From Comamonadaceae bacterium (GTDB taxonomy: Bacteria > Pseudomonadota > Gammaproteobacteria > Burkholderiales > Burkholderiaceae_C): DNA of 33,188 nt. The position numbers and the translations under genes are program-made. This document shows, in pieces, positions 16,165 to 24,550 of the stretch. How positions within the stretch are numbered: position 1 is the first letter of the stretch; each line of letters starts with the position of its first letter. The notes under the pieces were generated by a model. That model made no database searches and was not told the origin of the DNA. It was given only the letters and a program-made list of their open reading frames with translations. The stretch spans positions 1 through 33,188 of the forward strand of contig CANFQF010000017.1 in NCBI GenBank assembly GCA_947449025.1, given 5' to 3'.

Positions 16165-16594
16165 AGAGTTCGTCGCTGAACCAATCCTCGGCGGCATCGA
16201 GGAGCAAGCCACCTGCGACGACGCCCGCTGTGACGCCGAGCCCCACGCCAAGCCCGACGCTGGTGCCGATGGTGCTCACCTGGGCCAGCAGGCCGCGGCC
16301 CCACGCGCCAGAGCGATCACCCGCCTGCTCGCGCGCAGATGACGTATCACTCGCGGGATCCAGCGCCCTTGCCGGGGCATCGACCGGCCCGCGTTCTTCT
16401 GCCAGCTGCGCCTGTGTCGCCTGGAGAGCCTTCTCGAGCGCCATGGTGCGTTGCACGAGCAGGTAGAGCGCGTCGGGCTGGCGCGCGCACTGCTCGAGGA
16501 TGAGTGTCTCTGCGGCGAAGTCCTTGTCGGTAGCGCGCGCACGCAGCAGCGGCTGGAGGAACTGCAGCAACTCGTCTCGTTCGTGTCGGTTCAT
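16163..16594 (-). CDS. DUF2076-like protein
   Basis: A 143-residue protein from the ATG at 16594 (MNRHERDELLQFLQPLL), with GGAG 8-9 bases upstream. The N-terminal 70 residues are helical with a coiled-coil look (ALEKALQATQAQLAEER). A polar linker of about 35 residues follows, then a glycine/valine-rich segment (GLGVGLGVTAGVVAGGLLLD) and the acidic ending AAEDWFSDEL. The order of helical head, low-complexity linker, Gly-rich hydrophobic segment and WF-containing acidic tail matches what I know of DUF2076 proteins, whose role is unknown. It is encoded 96 bp downstream of the SPFH gene in the same direction. Function not assigned. Confidence 0.6.
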   Translation of the reverse strand: MNRHERDELLQFLQPLLRARATDKDFAAETLILEQCARQPDALYLLVQRTMALEKALQATQAQLAEERGPVDAPARALDPASDTSSAREQAGDRSGAWGRGLLAQVSTIGTSVGLGVGLGVTAGVVAGGLLLDAAEDWFSDEL

Positions 16595-16622
16595 GAATAG
16601 ACGCTCCGGAGTGGGGGATCTC

Positions 16623-16648
16623 GCTGAAGGCCCCATGCCAACTTCAGC
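16623..16648. other. Hairpin between SPFH and DUF2076-like genes
   Basis: GCTGAAG (16623-16629) and CTTCAGC (16642-16648) form a 7-bp perfect stem with a 12-base loop, about 43 bases after the SPFH stop. No T-run; possible weak end or processing site. Confidence 0.35.
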
Positions 16649-16690
16649 AGTCCGTTGTCAGAGGGCGTGTCTCCCTCGCTTGTGGCTCGC

Positions 16691-17611
16691 TCAGCCGCCC
16701 GCTTGCTTGCCCGTGTTTACCATCTGCATGGCCGAGGCGATCAGGCCCGATACCTCGGTCATGTTGCCCGGCACGATCAGGGTGGTCTTGGCGTCTTGCG
16801 CCACTTTGCCGTAGGCCTGCACGGCTTGCTCGGCCACCTTCAGTTGCACGGCTTGCTCACCTCCGGGCTGGCGGATGGCGGCGGCAATGCGCTCGATCGC
16901 CTGTGCCGTGGCATTGGCCATTTCGGTGATGGCGGCGGCGTCGCCTTGGGCTTTGTTGATGGCGGCCTGCTTTTCGCCCTCGGAGCGGGCGATGTAAGCC
17001 TCGCGTTCGCCGGTGGCAATGTTGATCTGCTCCTGGCGGCGGCCTTCCGAGGCCGCGATCAGGGCGCGCTTTTCGCGCTCGGCCGTGATCTGCGACTGCA
17101 TGGCCAGCAAGATTTCCTTGGGCGGGGTCAGGTCCTTGATCTCGTAGCGCAGCACCTTCACACCCCAATTCAAGGCCGCTTCGTCGATGGCTGCCACCAC
17201 CTGTGCGTTGATGATGTCGCGCTCTTCGAAGGTTTTGTCCAACTCGAGCTTGCCGATGACGCTGCGCAAACTCGTTTGCGCCAACTGCGTCACCGCCACG
17301 ATGTAGTTGGACGAGCCGTAGCTGGCCAGTTTGGGGTCTGTGACCTGAAAGTAGAGGATGCCGTCGACCTGCAACTGGGTGTTGTCGCGCGTGATGCAAA
17401 TCTGGCTGGGCACGTCGAGCGGGATTTCTTTCAGGCTGTGTTTCTGGATGACCTTGTCGACGAAGGGGACCACGAAATTGAGACCCGGTCCGAGGCTGTC
17501 ATGGAATTTCCCGAGTCTTTCAACCACCCAGGCCTCCTGTTGCGGCACGACCTTGACGGTTTTGACGATGAACAAGATGGCAATGATCACGAGGACTGCG
17601 GCGATTTCCAT
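16691..17611 (-). CDS. SPFH/Band 7 membrane protein (QmcA/paraslipin-like)
   Basis: A 306-residue stomatin/prohibitin-type protein. One N-terminal membrane helix (about 3-17, IAAVLVIIAILFIVK) is followed by the SPFH domain (VPQQEAWVVERLGKFHDSL, LGPGLNFVVPFVDKV, RDNTQLQVDGILYFQVTDP). A long helical/coiled-coil region rich in Ala, Glu and Lys (about 180-255) follows, and the end has TTLIVPGNMTEVSGLIASAM. Such proteins form large rings in the inner membrane and influence proteases and membrane microdomains. It has a strong AGAGGAAG site. It lies 36 bp after the NfeD gene, and the two families are known to work as a pair. QmcA is the nearest named E. coli relative. Confidence 0.93.
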   Translation of the reverse strand: MEIAAVLVIIAILFIVKTVKVVPQQEAWVVERLGKFHDSLGPGLNFVVPFVDKVIQKHSLKEIPLDVPSQICITRDNTQLQVDGILYFQVTDPKLASYGSSNYIVAVTQLAQTSLRSVIGKLELDKTFEERDIINAQVVAAIDEAALNWGVKVLRYEIKDLTPPKEILLAMQSQITAEREKRALIAASEGRRQEQINIATGEREAYIARSEGEKQAAINKAQGDAAAITEMANATAQAIERIAAAIRQPGGEQAVQLKVAEQAVQAYGKVAQDAKTTLIVPGNMTEVSGLIASAMQMVNTGKQAGG

Positions 17612-17647
17612 GGCGTTTCTTCCTCTTCTAGGGATTGAGCGGGCTAC

Positions 17648-18067
17648 TCAGATTTTTTCAAGCACGAGGCGGTTGCCTGCCACGGCCTGAATGCGGTGTG
17701 CCCCCGTTGCGGGGGACTGGCCGGGGGCGAGCATAGCGCCCCAGAGCGCGCCGCGGTGCTTCACCTGTGTCATGCCTTGCGCATCCCAGGCATCGACCAT
17801 GACCGTGCTCCCCAGGTCCAGATGCTGGTCTTGCACGTCTTGCGGCGTGGCGGCTTGGCGTTTGCGCCACTGGCCGAGCAACACGGCCCCCAGACCGCCC
17901 ACGGCGGCAGCAGCCACCAGTTGCGTGTTCAGGCCCTGACCGGCCATGGCCGACAGGGCCGCGGCCGCAGCGCCCAGGCCCAGCATCAGCAGATAAAAGG
18001 TGCCGGTCGCCAATTCCAGCGCCACCAGGATACCGGTGAGCACCCACCAGATCGTTGCATCACTCAT
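17648..18067 (-). CDS. NfeD-family membrane protein
   Basis: A 139-residue protein from the ATG at 18067 with a GAGGAG ribosome site. The N-terminal half holds two or three membrane segments (WWVLTGILVALELATGTFYLL, then LGAAAAALSAMAGQG and an Ala/Gly-rich helix to residue 64). The C-terminal half (about 85-139) is the small OB-like NfeD domain (LDLGSTVMVDAWDAQG, GALWGAMLAPGQ). Short NfeD proteins partner with SPFH proteins, and the downstream gene is exactly that. A 17-residue upstream extension is rejected because the ribosome site fits this ATG. Confidence 0.9.
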   Translation of the reverse strand: MSDATIWWVLTGILVALELATGTFYLLMLGLGAAAAALSAMAGQGLNTQLVAAAAVGGLGAVLLGQWRKRQAATPQDVQDQHLDLGSTVMVDAWDAQGMTQVKHRGALWGAMLAPGQSPATGAHRIQAVAGNRLVLEKI

Positions 18068-18281
18068 GACGGATTCTCCTCGCGCATGATCGCATCGCCA
18101 GATCGGCGATGCTTGCAACTTTATACCCCTGGCGCTGGGGCTTCTCTATGCAATGCCCGGCGCGAAGCAGGGCATCTAGCGCCTGCTTGGCCTTCGCATT
18201 GGTGGGGCGCGGTGGCAGGCCTTGCGCACCCGCCCAGGAGTTTGCGGAGGCGCAGGCCGGTGTGGACTGCGCCTGGCCCGA
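18068..18281. other. Intergenic gap gltA-nfeD with hairpins and a weak promoter
   Basis: 214 bp without a gene. GCATCGCC (18092-18099) and GGCGATGC (18105-18112) make a perfect 8-bp stem just before the nfeD ribosome site. ATGCCC/GGGCAT (18153-18158/18170-18175) is a second stem, possibly the end of the gltA message. TATAAA on the minus strand (18125-18120) could be the nfeD -10, but no good -35 is seen. Confidence 0.4.
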
Positions 18282-19592
18282 TCAGCGCTGGGCTATGGGC
18301 TGCACTTCGCGGCGCTCGGCGCCGGAGAACAGCTGGCGGGGACGGCCGATCTTGTACTCGGGGTCGCCGATCATTTCGTTGAGCTGGGCGATCCAGCCTA
18401 CGGTGCGGGCCAGTGCAAAGATCGCGGTGAACAGCGAGGTCGGGATGCCGATGGCGCGCTGCACGATGCCGGAGTAGAAGTCGACGTTCGGGTAGAGCTT
18501 GCGGGAGACGAAGTACTCGTCTTCCAGGGCAATCTTCTCGAGTGCCTGGGCAATTTGCAGCAGCGGGTCATTGGCGACGCCCAGGTGGCCCAGCACCTCT
18601 TTGCAGGTCTCCTGCATCAGCTTGGCGCGCGGATCGTAGTTCTTGTACACGCGGTGTCCGAAGCCCATGAGCTTGACAGCGGAGTTCTTGTCCTTGGCCT
18701 GCTTGATGAATTCGCCGATCTTGGCCACGCCACCCGCCTGCTGGATTTCATTGAGCATATTGAGGCAGGCCTCGTTGGCGCCGCCGTGGGCAGGGCCCCA
18801 CAGGCAGGCCACGCCAGCAGCAATAGCGGCGAAGGGGTTGGTGCCCGACGAGCCGCACAGGCGCACGGTGGAGGTGGAGGCGTTTTGCTCGTGGTCGGCG
18901 TGCAGGATGAAGATGCGGTCGAGGGCGCGCACCAGCACGTCGTCGGGCTTGTACTCCTCGCAAGGCGTGGCAAACATCATGTGCATGAAGTTGCCGGCGT
19001 AGGAGAGGCTGTTCTTGGGGTACATGTACGGCTGGCCGGCGCTGTACTTGTAGGCCATCGCGACCAGCGTGGGCATTTTGGCGATCAGGCGGATAGCCGC
19101 AATCTCGCGATGCTCCGGGTTATTGATGTCGGTGCTGTCGTGATAGAAGGCCGACAGGGCGCCCACCAGACCGGTCATGACCGCCATCGGGTGCGCGTCG
19201 CGGCGAAAGCCCCGCAGGAAGAACTGCATCTGCTCGTTGACCATGGTGTGCATGGTCACGCGCCGGGTGAAGTCGGCCTTGGCGGTGGCGTCGGGCAGGT
19301 CTCCGTACAGCAGCAGGTGGCAGGTTTCCAGGAAGTCGCACTGGGTGGCCAGTTGCTCGATGGGGTAGCCGCGGTACAGCAGTTCGCCCTTGTCACCGTC
19401 AATGTAGGTGATGGCCGATTGGCAGGACGCCGTGGACAGGAAGCCCGGGTCATAGGTGAACATGCCGGTCTGCGCATACAGCTTGCGGATGTCGATGACG
19501 TCGGGGCCGATGGAGCCCTGATAAACGGGCATTTCGACGCTGGGGCTGCCGTTGGAGAACGACAGGGTGGCTTTGTTGTCGGCAAGTTTCAT
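18282..19592 (-). CDS. gltA: Citrate synthase (type II, hexameric)
   Basis: GltA condenses oxaloacetate with acetyl-CoA to citrate, the entry step of the TCA cycle. The 436-residue product fits the NADH-sensitive gram-negative type. The catalytic residues are in place: H269 (PAHGGANEA), H313 ([14 protein letters not shown]) and D371 ([10 protein letters not shown]). The ATG at 19592 has a strong AGAGGAAAG site. It lies 17 bp after sdhE and is very likely the last gene of the sdhC-D-A-B-E-gltA operon, an arrangement known in Burkholderiales. Confidence 0.97.
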   Translation of the reverse strand: MKLADNKATLSFSNGSPSVEMPVYQGSIGPDVIDIRKLYAQTGMFTYDPGFLSTASCQSAITYIDGDKGELLYRGYPIEQLATQCDFLETCHLLLYGDLPDATAKADFTRRVTMHTMVNEQMQFFLRGFRRDAHPMAVMTGLVGALSAFYHDSTDINNPEHREIAAIRLIAKMPTLVAMAYKYSAGQPYMYPKNSLSYAGNFMHMMFATPCEEYKPDDVLVRALDRIFILHADHEQNASTSTVRLCGSSGTNPFAAIAAGVACLWGPAHGGANEACLNMLNEIQQAGGVAKIGEFIKQAKDKNSAVKLMGFGHRVYKNYDPRAKLMQETCKEVLGHLGVANDPLLQIAQALEKIALEDEYFVSRKLYPNVDFYSGIVQRAIGIPTSLFTAIFALARTVGWIAQLNEMIGDPEYKIGRPRQLFSGAERREVQPIAQR

Positions 19593-19609
19593 GGTCTTTC
19601 CTCTTTAAT

Positions 19610-19873
19610 TCACGTCCGCAGCATCTCAAGCACCCGCTTCACGTCGGCGCTCTCGAGTTCAGGTTCGGGTTCCCGTCGGCGAAGCAGCAGGTCTAGCAGG
19701 TCATTGTCTGCCAGGTCCATCAACTGCCCCAGCGCCAGGGCCTGCCTCACGGTGAGCCCCGCTTCATGGCGCTGAAAAAAACGCTCGATGAACAGGTCGT
19801 TTTCAAGCAGCCCCCGGCGGCATCGCCACTTGAGCTTGCTCAGGCCCCGTTCGTCCAGCAATTCCTCGTTCAT
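19610..19873 (-). CDS. sdhE: FAD assembly factor SdhE
   Basis: SdhE is a small helical protein that helps attach FAD covalently to SdhA. The 87-residue product has the signature region RRGLLENDLFIERFF (family motif RGxxE with surrounding residues) and the helical pattern LALGQLMDLADNDLLDLLL. Length is normal. It lies between sdhB (25-bp gap) and gltA (17-bp gap), so it is made together with its client enzyme. Confidence 0.93.
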   Translation of the reverse strand: MNEELLDERGLSKLKWRCRRGLLENDLFIERFFQRHEAGLTVRQALALGQLMDLADNDLLDLLLRRREPEPELESADVKRVLEMLRT

Positions 19874-19898
19874 TGCAAAAGTAGTACGTGCGATCCGC

Positions 19899-20603
19899 TC
19901 AGACGGCGCGGCGCACCATCAGTTCCTTGATTTTGCCGATGGCCATGGTGGGGTTCAGACCCTTGGGGCAGACATCGACGCAGTTCATGATGGTGTGGCA
20001 GCGGAACAGGCGGTACGGATCTTCGAGGTTGTCGAGGCGGCCCGCGGTGTCCTGGTCTCGGCTGTCGGCAATGAAGCGGTAGGCCTGCAGTAATCCGGCG
20101 GGGCCAACGAACTTGTCGGGGTTCCACCAGAAGCTCGGGCAGCTGGTCGAGCAGCTGGCGCACAGGATGCACTCGTACAGGCCGTTGAGCTCATCACGCT
20201 CTTCCGGCGACTGCAGGCGCTCTTTCTCGGGCGGGATGGTCTCGTTGACCAGATAGGGTTTGATCGAGTGGTACTGCTTGAAGAACTGCGTCATGTCGAC
20301 GATCAGGTCGCGTACCACCGGCAGACCAGGCAGCGGCTTGAGCACGATAGTGCCCGGCAGCGTGTTCATGTTGGTCAAGCAGGCCAGGCCGTTCTTGCCA
20401 TTGATGTTCATCGCGTCGGAGCCACAGACGCCTTCGCGGCAGGAGCGGCGAAACGAGATGGTGGGATCTTGCGCCTTGAGCTTCATCAGGGCGTCCAGCA
20501 GCATGCGTTCGTTGCCTTCGAGTTCGATCTCGATGGTCTGCATGTAGGGCTTGGCGTCCTTGTCCGGGTCGTAGCGGTAGATCTGGAAGGTGCGTTTTTG
20601 CAT
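19899..20603 (-). CDS. sdhB: Succinate dehydrogenase iron-sulfur subunit
   Basis: SdhB carries electrons from the SdhA flavin to ubiquinone. The 234-residue product has the 2Fe-2S motif SCREGVCGSD (C55, C60) with C75 in NGLAC, and the ferredoxin-like motifs CILCASCSTSCP and CHTIMNCVDVCPKG for the 4Fe-4S and 3Fe-4S clusters. As in E. coli, aspartate replaces the third cysteine of the first motif. Length is typical. It follows sdhA by 68 bp, the largest gap in this operon. Confidence 0.97.
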   Translation of the reverse strand: MQKRTFQIYRYDPDKDAKPYMQTIEIELEGNERMLLDALMKLKAQDPTISFRRSCREGVCGSDAMNINGKNGLACLTNMNTLPGTIVLKPLPGLPVVRDLIVDMTQFFKQYHSIKPYLVNETIPPEKERLQSPEERDELNGLYECILCASCSTSCPSFWWNPDKFVGPAGLLQAYRFIADSRDQDTAGRLDNLEDPYRLFRCHTIMNCVDVCPKGLNPTMAIGKIKELMVRRAV

Positions 20604-20671
20604 GGCTTGTTCTCGAATCTAGTGGGGGGTTCGCTTCGTGTGAAGTACGTAGGACAACCTAGGGGCGTTCT

Positions 20672-22480
20672 TCAGAATGTGCGGACCTTCGGGGGAACGC
20701 TGTCGACGGTGAGCGGGGTGAGCTTGACAGGCTTGTAGGTCAGGCTGTTGCTGGCGCTGTGCCACAGGGTGTGCTTCATCCATTCGGCGTCGTTTCGGCC
20801 CATCGGGGTGAGCGGGTCGTCGATCGGGCGCTCGTAGTCGTTGACGGTGTGCGCGCCGCGGCACTCCTTGCGGGCAGCGGCCGAGACCATGGTGGACTGG
20901 GCGCATTCGATCAGGTTGTCGACCTCCAGTGCCTCAATGCGCGCGGTATTGAAGACCTTCGACTTGTCTTTCAGGCCGATGGCCTGGACCCGATCGCGCA
21001 GTGCAGCGATCTTGGAGACCCCTTCGTCCATGCTCGCTTGGGTGCGGAAGACGCCGGCGTGTTCCTGCATGGCGGCGCGGATGTCATTGGCCACGTCCTG
21101 GGCATATTCACCGGCGGAGGTCTCCTCCAGCCGGTTCAGGCGCGCCAGGGTGAAGTCGGCCGCATCGGCTGGCAGCGGCTTGTGCTCTTTGTTTTTCTCG
21201 TTGAATTCGACGATGTGGTTGCCAGCGGCGCGGCCGAAGACCAGCAGGTCCAGCAGCGAGTTGGTGCCCAGCCGGTTGGCGCCGTGCACGCTGACGCAGG
21301 AGCACTCGCCCACGGCGTAGAGGCCGTTGACCACGGCGTTGTGGTCGTTGGGGGTCTGCACCACGACCTGGCCGTGGATGTTGGTCGGAATGCCACCCAT
21401 CTGGTAGTGGATGGTGGGCACCACCGGAATGGGCTCGCGCGTGATGTCGACGTTGGCGAAGTTGACGCCGATCTCGTAGACCGAAGGCAGGCGCTTGTGG
21501 ATGGTCTCGGCGCCCAGGTGGTCGAGCTTGAGCAGCACGTAGTCCTTGTTGGGGCCGCAGCCACGGCCTTCCTTGATTTCCTGGTCCATGCAGCGCGACA
21601 CGAAGTCACGCGGGGCCAGGTCTTTCAGGGTAGGCGCGTAGCGCTCCATGAAGCGTTCGCCGTTGCTATTGAGCAGGATGGCGCCTTCGCCGCGGCAGCC
21701 TTCGGTGAGCAGCACGCCCGCGCCGGCCACGCCGGTGGGGTGGAACTGCCAGAACTCCATGTCCTCGAGCGGAATGCCGGCGCGCGCCGCCATGCCCAGG
21801 CCGTCACCGGTGTTGATGAAGGCATTGGTGGAGGCGGCAAAGATACGGCCGGCGCCACCGGTGGCCAGCAGCACGGTCTTGGCCTGCAGGATGTGCAGGT
21901 CGCCAGTTTCCATTTCGAGGGCGGTCACGCCCACCACGTCGCCGTCGGCGTCGCGAATGAGGTCAAGCGCCATCCACTCGACGAAGAAGCTGGTCTTGGC
22001 CTTGACGTTTTGCTGGTACAGGGTGTGCAGCATCGCGTGGCCGGTGCGGTCGGCCGCAGCGCAGGCGCGCTGCACCGGCTTTTCGCCGTAGTTCGCGGTG
22101 TGGCCGCCGAAGGGGCGTTGGTAAATGGTGCCGTCGGGGTTGCGGTCGAAGGGCATGCCCATGTGCTCGAGGTCGTAGACGACCTTGGGCGCTTCGCGGC
22201 ACATGAACTCGATCGCGTCCTGGTCGCCGAGCCAGTCGGAGCCCTTGACGGTGTCGTAGAAGTGGTAGTGCCAGTTGTCTTCGCTCATATTGCCCAGCGA
22301 GGCGCCGATGCCGCCCTGGGCGGCCACGGTGTGCGAGCGGGTCGGGAAGACCTTGGAAAGAACGGCCACGTTCAGGCCGGCGCGCGCCAGTTGCAGCGAG
22401 GCGCGCATGCCGGAGCCGCCGGCGCCGACGATGACGACGTCGAACTTGCGCTTGGTGATGTTGTTGGAGGTGTAGGTCAT
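20672..22480 (-). CDS. sdhA: Succinate dehydrogenase flavoprotein subunit
   Basis: SdhA oxidises succinate to fumarate with covalent FAD on the cytoplasmic face of the inner membrane. The 602-residue product has the FAD-binding VVIVGAGGSGMRAS, the flavinylation histidine in RSHTVAAQGGIGA (H50), HPTGVAGAGVLLTEGCRGEG, and the active-site HGANRLGTNSLLD segment. The C-terminus ends in the usual LTPLTVDSVPPKVRTF. Start ATG at 22480. It lies 63 bp after sdhD. The very long antisense reading frame over it is a composition artefact. Confidence 0.97.
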   Translation of the reverse strand: MTYTSNNITKRKFDVVIVGAGGSGMRASLQLARAGLNVAVLSKVFPTRSHTVAAQGGIGASLGNMSEDNWHYHFYDTVKGSDWLGDQDAIEFMCREAPKVVYDLEHMGMPFDRNPDGTIYQRPFGGHTANYGEKPVQRACAAADRTGHAMLHTLYQQNVKAKTSFFVEWMALDLIRDADGDVVGVTALEMETGDLHILQAKTVLLATGGAGRIFAASTNAFINTGDGLGMAARAGIPLEDMEFWQFHPTGVAGAGVLLTEGCRGEGAILLNSNGERFMERYAPTLKDLAPRDFVSRCMDQEIKEGRGCGPNKDYVLLKLDHLGAETIHKRLPSVYEIGVNFANVDITREPIPVVPTIHYQMGGIPTNIHGQVVVQTPNDHNAVVNGLYAVGECSCVSVHGANRLGTNSLLDLLVFGRAAGNHIVEFNEKNKEHKPLPADAADFTLARLNRLEETSAGEYAQDVANDIRAAMQEHAGVFRTQASMDEGVSKIAALRDRVQAIGLKDKSKVFNTARIEALEVDNLIECAQSTMVSAAARKECRGAHTVNDYERPIDDPLTPMGRNDAEWMKHTLWHSASNSLTYKPVKLTPLTVDSVPPKVRTF

Positions 22481-22543
22481 GCTGAGGGGCTTCGGGTGTC
22501 TCGGGCGGTGTTCAGGCGATCAGGGCGACGCGCGGGCGGTCGC

Positions 22544-22909
22544 TCACAGGCGCCACAGGGCCTGCAGGGTCCAGCCGGCGCAGCCGACGAGCCACACGAT
22601 GGCAAAGACCTGCAGCGGCAGGCGAATGGCGACGGGCTTGACGTAGTCCATCAGCACGTCGCGGATGCCGACCCACACGTGATAGATGAGGGCGATCACG
22701 ACGGAGAAGGTGAGGAACTTCATCCACTGGGCGGCAAAGATGCCGGCCCACTTCTCGTAGCCGATGGGACCCTTGAAGAAAATCAGCTGGGCCAGAACGA
22801 TCAGGGTGAACAGCGCCATCAGGACGCCGGTCACACGCTGGGCCAGCCAATCACGCAGGCCATAGTGGGCGCCGCTGACGATGCGCTTGGAACCGTAGTT
22901 CACGGACAT
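22544..22909 (-). CDS. sdhD: Succinate dehydrogenase membrane anchor subunit
   Basis: SdhD and SdhC anchor the complex and bind heme b and ubiquinone. The 121-residue product has three membrane helices (about 22-45, 62-84, 97-118). The conserved segment IYHVWVGIRDVLMDYVKP carries the heme-side histidine H77 and the D88-Y89 pair expected near the quinone site. An AGGAG site lies 9 bases before the ATG at 22909. It is 54 bp downstream of sdhC. Confidence 0.93.
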   Translation of the reverse strand: MSVNYGSKRIVSGAHYGLRDWLAQRVTGVLMALFTLIVLAQLIFFKGPIGYEKWAGIFAAQWMKFLTFSVVIALIYHVWVGIRDVLMDYVKPVAIRLPLQVFAIVWLVGCAGWTLQALWRL

Positions 22910-22963
22910 GGGGGGATGCTCCTAGGAATTCGGTGATGAGGGGGTCAGTGCGGTCTTGGCCGC

Positions 22964-23398
22964 TCAGTAGAGGCCAAACAGCTTGGCGCCCAGAACGACG
23001 GTCAGCACCACGCTACCGATCAGGGTGCGCTTGGCGCTGGAAGCGCCCGATTGCTTGGTGACCGCCGCATGATTGACGTCCATCATGATGTGGCGGATGC
23101 CGGCGATGAAGTGGTGCAGGTAGGCCCAGATCAGGGCCAGGGTCACCAGCTTGATGAGCCAGCCAGGCACGAAGCCGATGCCGACATTGAAGGCGGCGGT
23201 GAAGCGGGCGAAGGAAATCTCGGAGGACACCGAGGTGTCGAACATCCAGATGATGAAGGGCATCAGGATAAACATCAGAACGCCGCTCACGCGGTGCAAG
23301 ATGGAGACGATGCCGGCCGCGGGAAGCCGGTAGGTCGGCAAGTCCGTCAGTGCGTTGATGTTGCGGAACTCGGGGCGCTTCTTTGCGATATCGGTCAT
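22964..23398 (-). CDS. sdhC: Succinate dehydrogenase cytochrome b556 subunit
   Basis: SdhC is the other membrane anchor. The 144-residue product has the family motifs RPEFRNINALTD, SILHRVSGV (residues 32-40, quinone side), and LHHFIAGIRHIMMDV with H95, H96 and H103 (heme ligand region). Three membrane helices are evident. The ATG at 23398 has no strong ribosome site. It is the first gene of sdhC-D-A-B-E-gltA, and the 176-bp region before it should hold the operon promoter. Confidence 0.94.
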   Translation of the reverse strand: MTDIAKKRPEFRNINALTDLPTYRLPAAGIVSILHRVSGVLMFILMPFIIWMFDTSVSSEISFARFTAAFNVGIGFVPGWLIKLVTLALIWAYLHHFIAGIRHIMMDVNHAAVTKQSGASSAKRTLIGSVVLTVVLGAKLFGLY

Positions 23399-23433
23399 GT
23401 GGGGCGCAGTCTTGTAGTTCGTGACGGTGAGAA

Positions 23434-23439
23434 ATTCTA
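23434..23439 (-). promoter_or_regulatory. Possible -10 of the sdhC operon
   Basis: TAGAAT on the minus strand in the most AT-rich part of the sdhC upstream region, giving a leader of roughly 30 bases. No convincing -35 at the right distance. The rest of 23440-23574 shows nothing else I can name. Confidence 0.3.
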
Positions 23440-23574
23440 TTGCAACGCATCAAGCTGACGCGGAGCCTTCGCCGATAACCCGACGCGCAGGTGACTCGGG
23501 TGTGCCAGTTCGGTGCATGGGCAGGCGCCGATACGAAAAAGTGCGGGTGATGTGAAGGCTGCGCATCGCGCGTT

Positions 23575-24351
23575 TCAGCTCAGGTCGTTGCGGTAATGGC
23601 GCGAATCCGTGCGGTAAAGGCCCCTGCGGAACTCCATGGGCACGTCGTTGTAAGTCAAAGCAATTCGTTCGACCGAGAGCAGCGGGTGGCCCTTGGGCAC
23701 TTTGAGTAACTGGGCCTGCTGCGTATCCGCCGCCACTGCGCGCAGCCGCTCTTGCGCGCGCACCATGCGCACGCCAAATTCAAGCTCGAACATGGCATAG
23801 GTGGCGCCGCGCCAGCCCGCCAGCCGTTCGGCGGACAGGCCCTTGAAGGCCGCACCTGGCAGCCACATGTCTTCGAGGATGGTCGGAACGCCTTCGAATG
23901 AAAGCACTCTTCGTACTTGCACCACCGTCTCGCCGGCGCGCAGGGCAAGCGGGCGAGCGATTTCTGCATTGGCGCGTATCCGCCGGCATTCGACGATGCT
24001 GCGCTCGGCAAGCGCCTCGGCGCCGGGCTCGCCGGCGTCGGGCACCAGGCGCAGGAAGCGGTACTGCGTGTGCTGCTCGGCATGGGTGGCGACAAAGGTG
24101 CCTTTGCCCTGCCGGCGCACGACCAGGTTTTCAGTGGCGAGTTCGTCGATCGCCTTGCGCACCGTGCCCTGGCTCACGCGAAAGCGGGCGGCCAATTCCA
24201 TTTCGCTGGGAATCATCTCGCCGGGCTTCCACTCGCCCATCTCGAGGCTCTGAAGAATCAGACCTTTGATCTGCTGGTAGAGCGGGCTGAATGCGGGCGT
24301 GCCCGCTTCGGGTGCGCCGGACTCGGGGGAGGGCAGGGGGGCGGTGGCCAT
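23575..24351 (-). CDS. GntR-family regulator with UTRA domain (HutC subfamily)
   Basis: A 258-residue transcription factor. The winged-helix domain (about 22-92) has PLYQQIKGLIL, GEMIPSEMELAARFRVSQGT, VRKAIDELATENLVVRRQGKGTF; the UTRA effector domain follows (about 110-250) with ETVVQVRRVLSFEGVPTILE and PLLSVERIALTYNDVPMEF. HutC-type GntR proteins bind small metabolites and usually repress neighbouring genes. It is placed between the sdh operon and divergent mdh, so its likely job is control of TCA-cycle genes. The ligand is unknown. A palindrome in its own promoter suggests autoregulation. Confidence 0.93.
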   Translation of the reverse strand: MATAPLPSPESGAPEAGTPAFSPLYQQIKGLILQSLEMGEWKPGEMIPSEMELAARFRVSQGTVRKAIDELATENLVVRRQGKGTFVATHAEQHTQYRFLRLVPDAGEPGAEALAERSIVECRRIRANAEIARPLALRAGETVVQVRRVLSFEGVPTILEDMWLPGAAFKGLSAERLAGWRGATYAMFELEFGVRMVRAQERLRAVAADTQQAQLLKVPKGHPLLSVERIALTYNDVPMEFRRGLYRTDSRHYRNDLS

Positions 24352-24371
24352 GGCTGTGCGCGGTTCGTCAA

Positions 24372-24399
24372 ATCATATCTTATATAAGACATAAGACAA
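24372..24399 (-). promoter_or_regulatory. gntR promoter enclosing a palindromic operator
   Basis: On the minus strand TTGTCT (24399-24394) and TATGAT (24377-24372) are spaced by 16 bases. The perfect 12-bp palindrome TCTTATATAAGA (24378-24389) lies exactly in this spacer, and a further ATAAGAC half-site follows at 24391-24397. The start point would be about 14 bases before the gntR ATG. This is a textbook position for autorepression, but the binding is inferred. Confidence 0.6.
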
Positions 24400-24400
24400 A

Positions 24401-24430
24401 TTGACCGTCGCGGCTTTTCGGCAGTACACT
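24401..24430 (+). promoter_or_regulatory. Predicted mdh promoter
   Basis: TTGACC (24401-24406) and TACACT (24425-24430) are spaced by 18 bases and point to mdh. The palindrome at 24378-24389 and its extra half-site end only a few bases upstream of the -35. The leader before the mdh ATG would be about 115 bases. Confidence 0.55.
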
Positions 24431-24505
24431 CCCGGGCGTTGCGCAGGGGTGCCGCCGGCTTGGTTGGTGCTCCTCGCGGGCCGGTGTCGGGGCCCCCAGC
24501 CCTTG

Positions 24506-24543
24506 CTCCGGATTCCATTTGATTTCCAACACTTCATCCGGAG
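24506..24543 (+). promoter_or_regulatory. Inverted repeat covering the mdh ribosome site
   Basis: CTCCGGAT (24506-24513) is the exact complement of ATCCGGAG (24536-24543) with a 22-base loop. The right arm contains GGAG, the mdh ribosome binding site 7 bases before the ATG. Folding would hide the site. Function is inferred. Confidence 0.5.
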
Positions 24544-24550
24544 ATTTCCC

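Noticed and set aside
20759-22936. A 725-codon plus-strand reading frame antisense to sdhA/sdhD
   Set aside because: It mirrors sdhA codons in GC-rich DNA, has no recognisable domain and is Val/Gly/His/Ala-biased as expected for an antisense frame.
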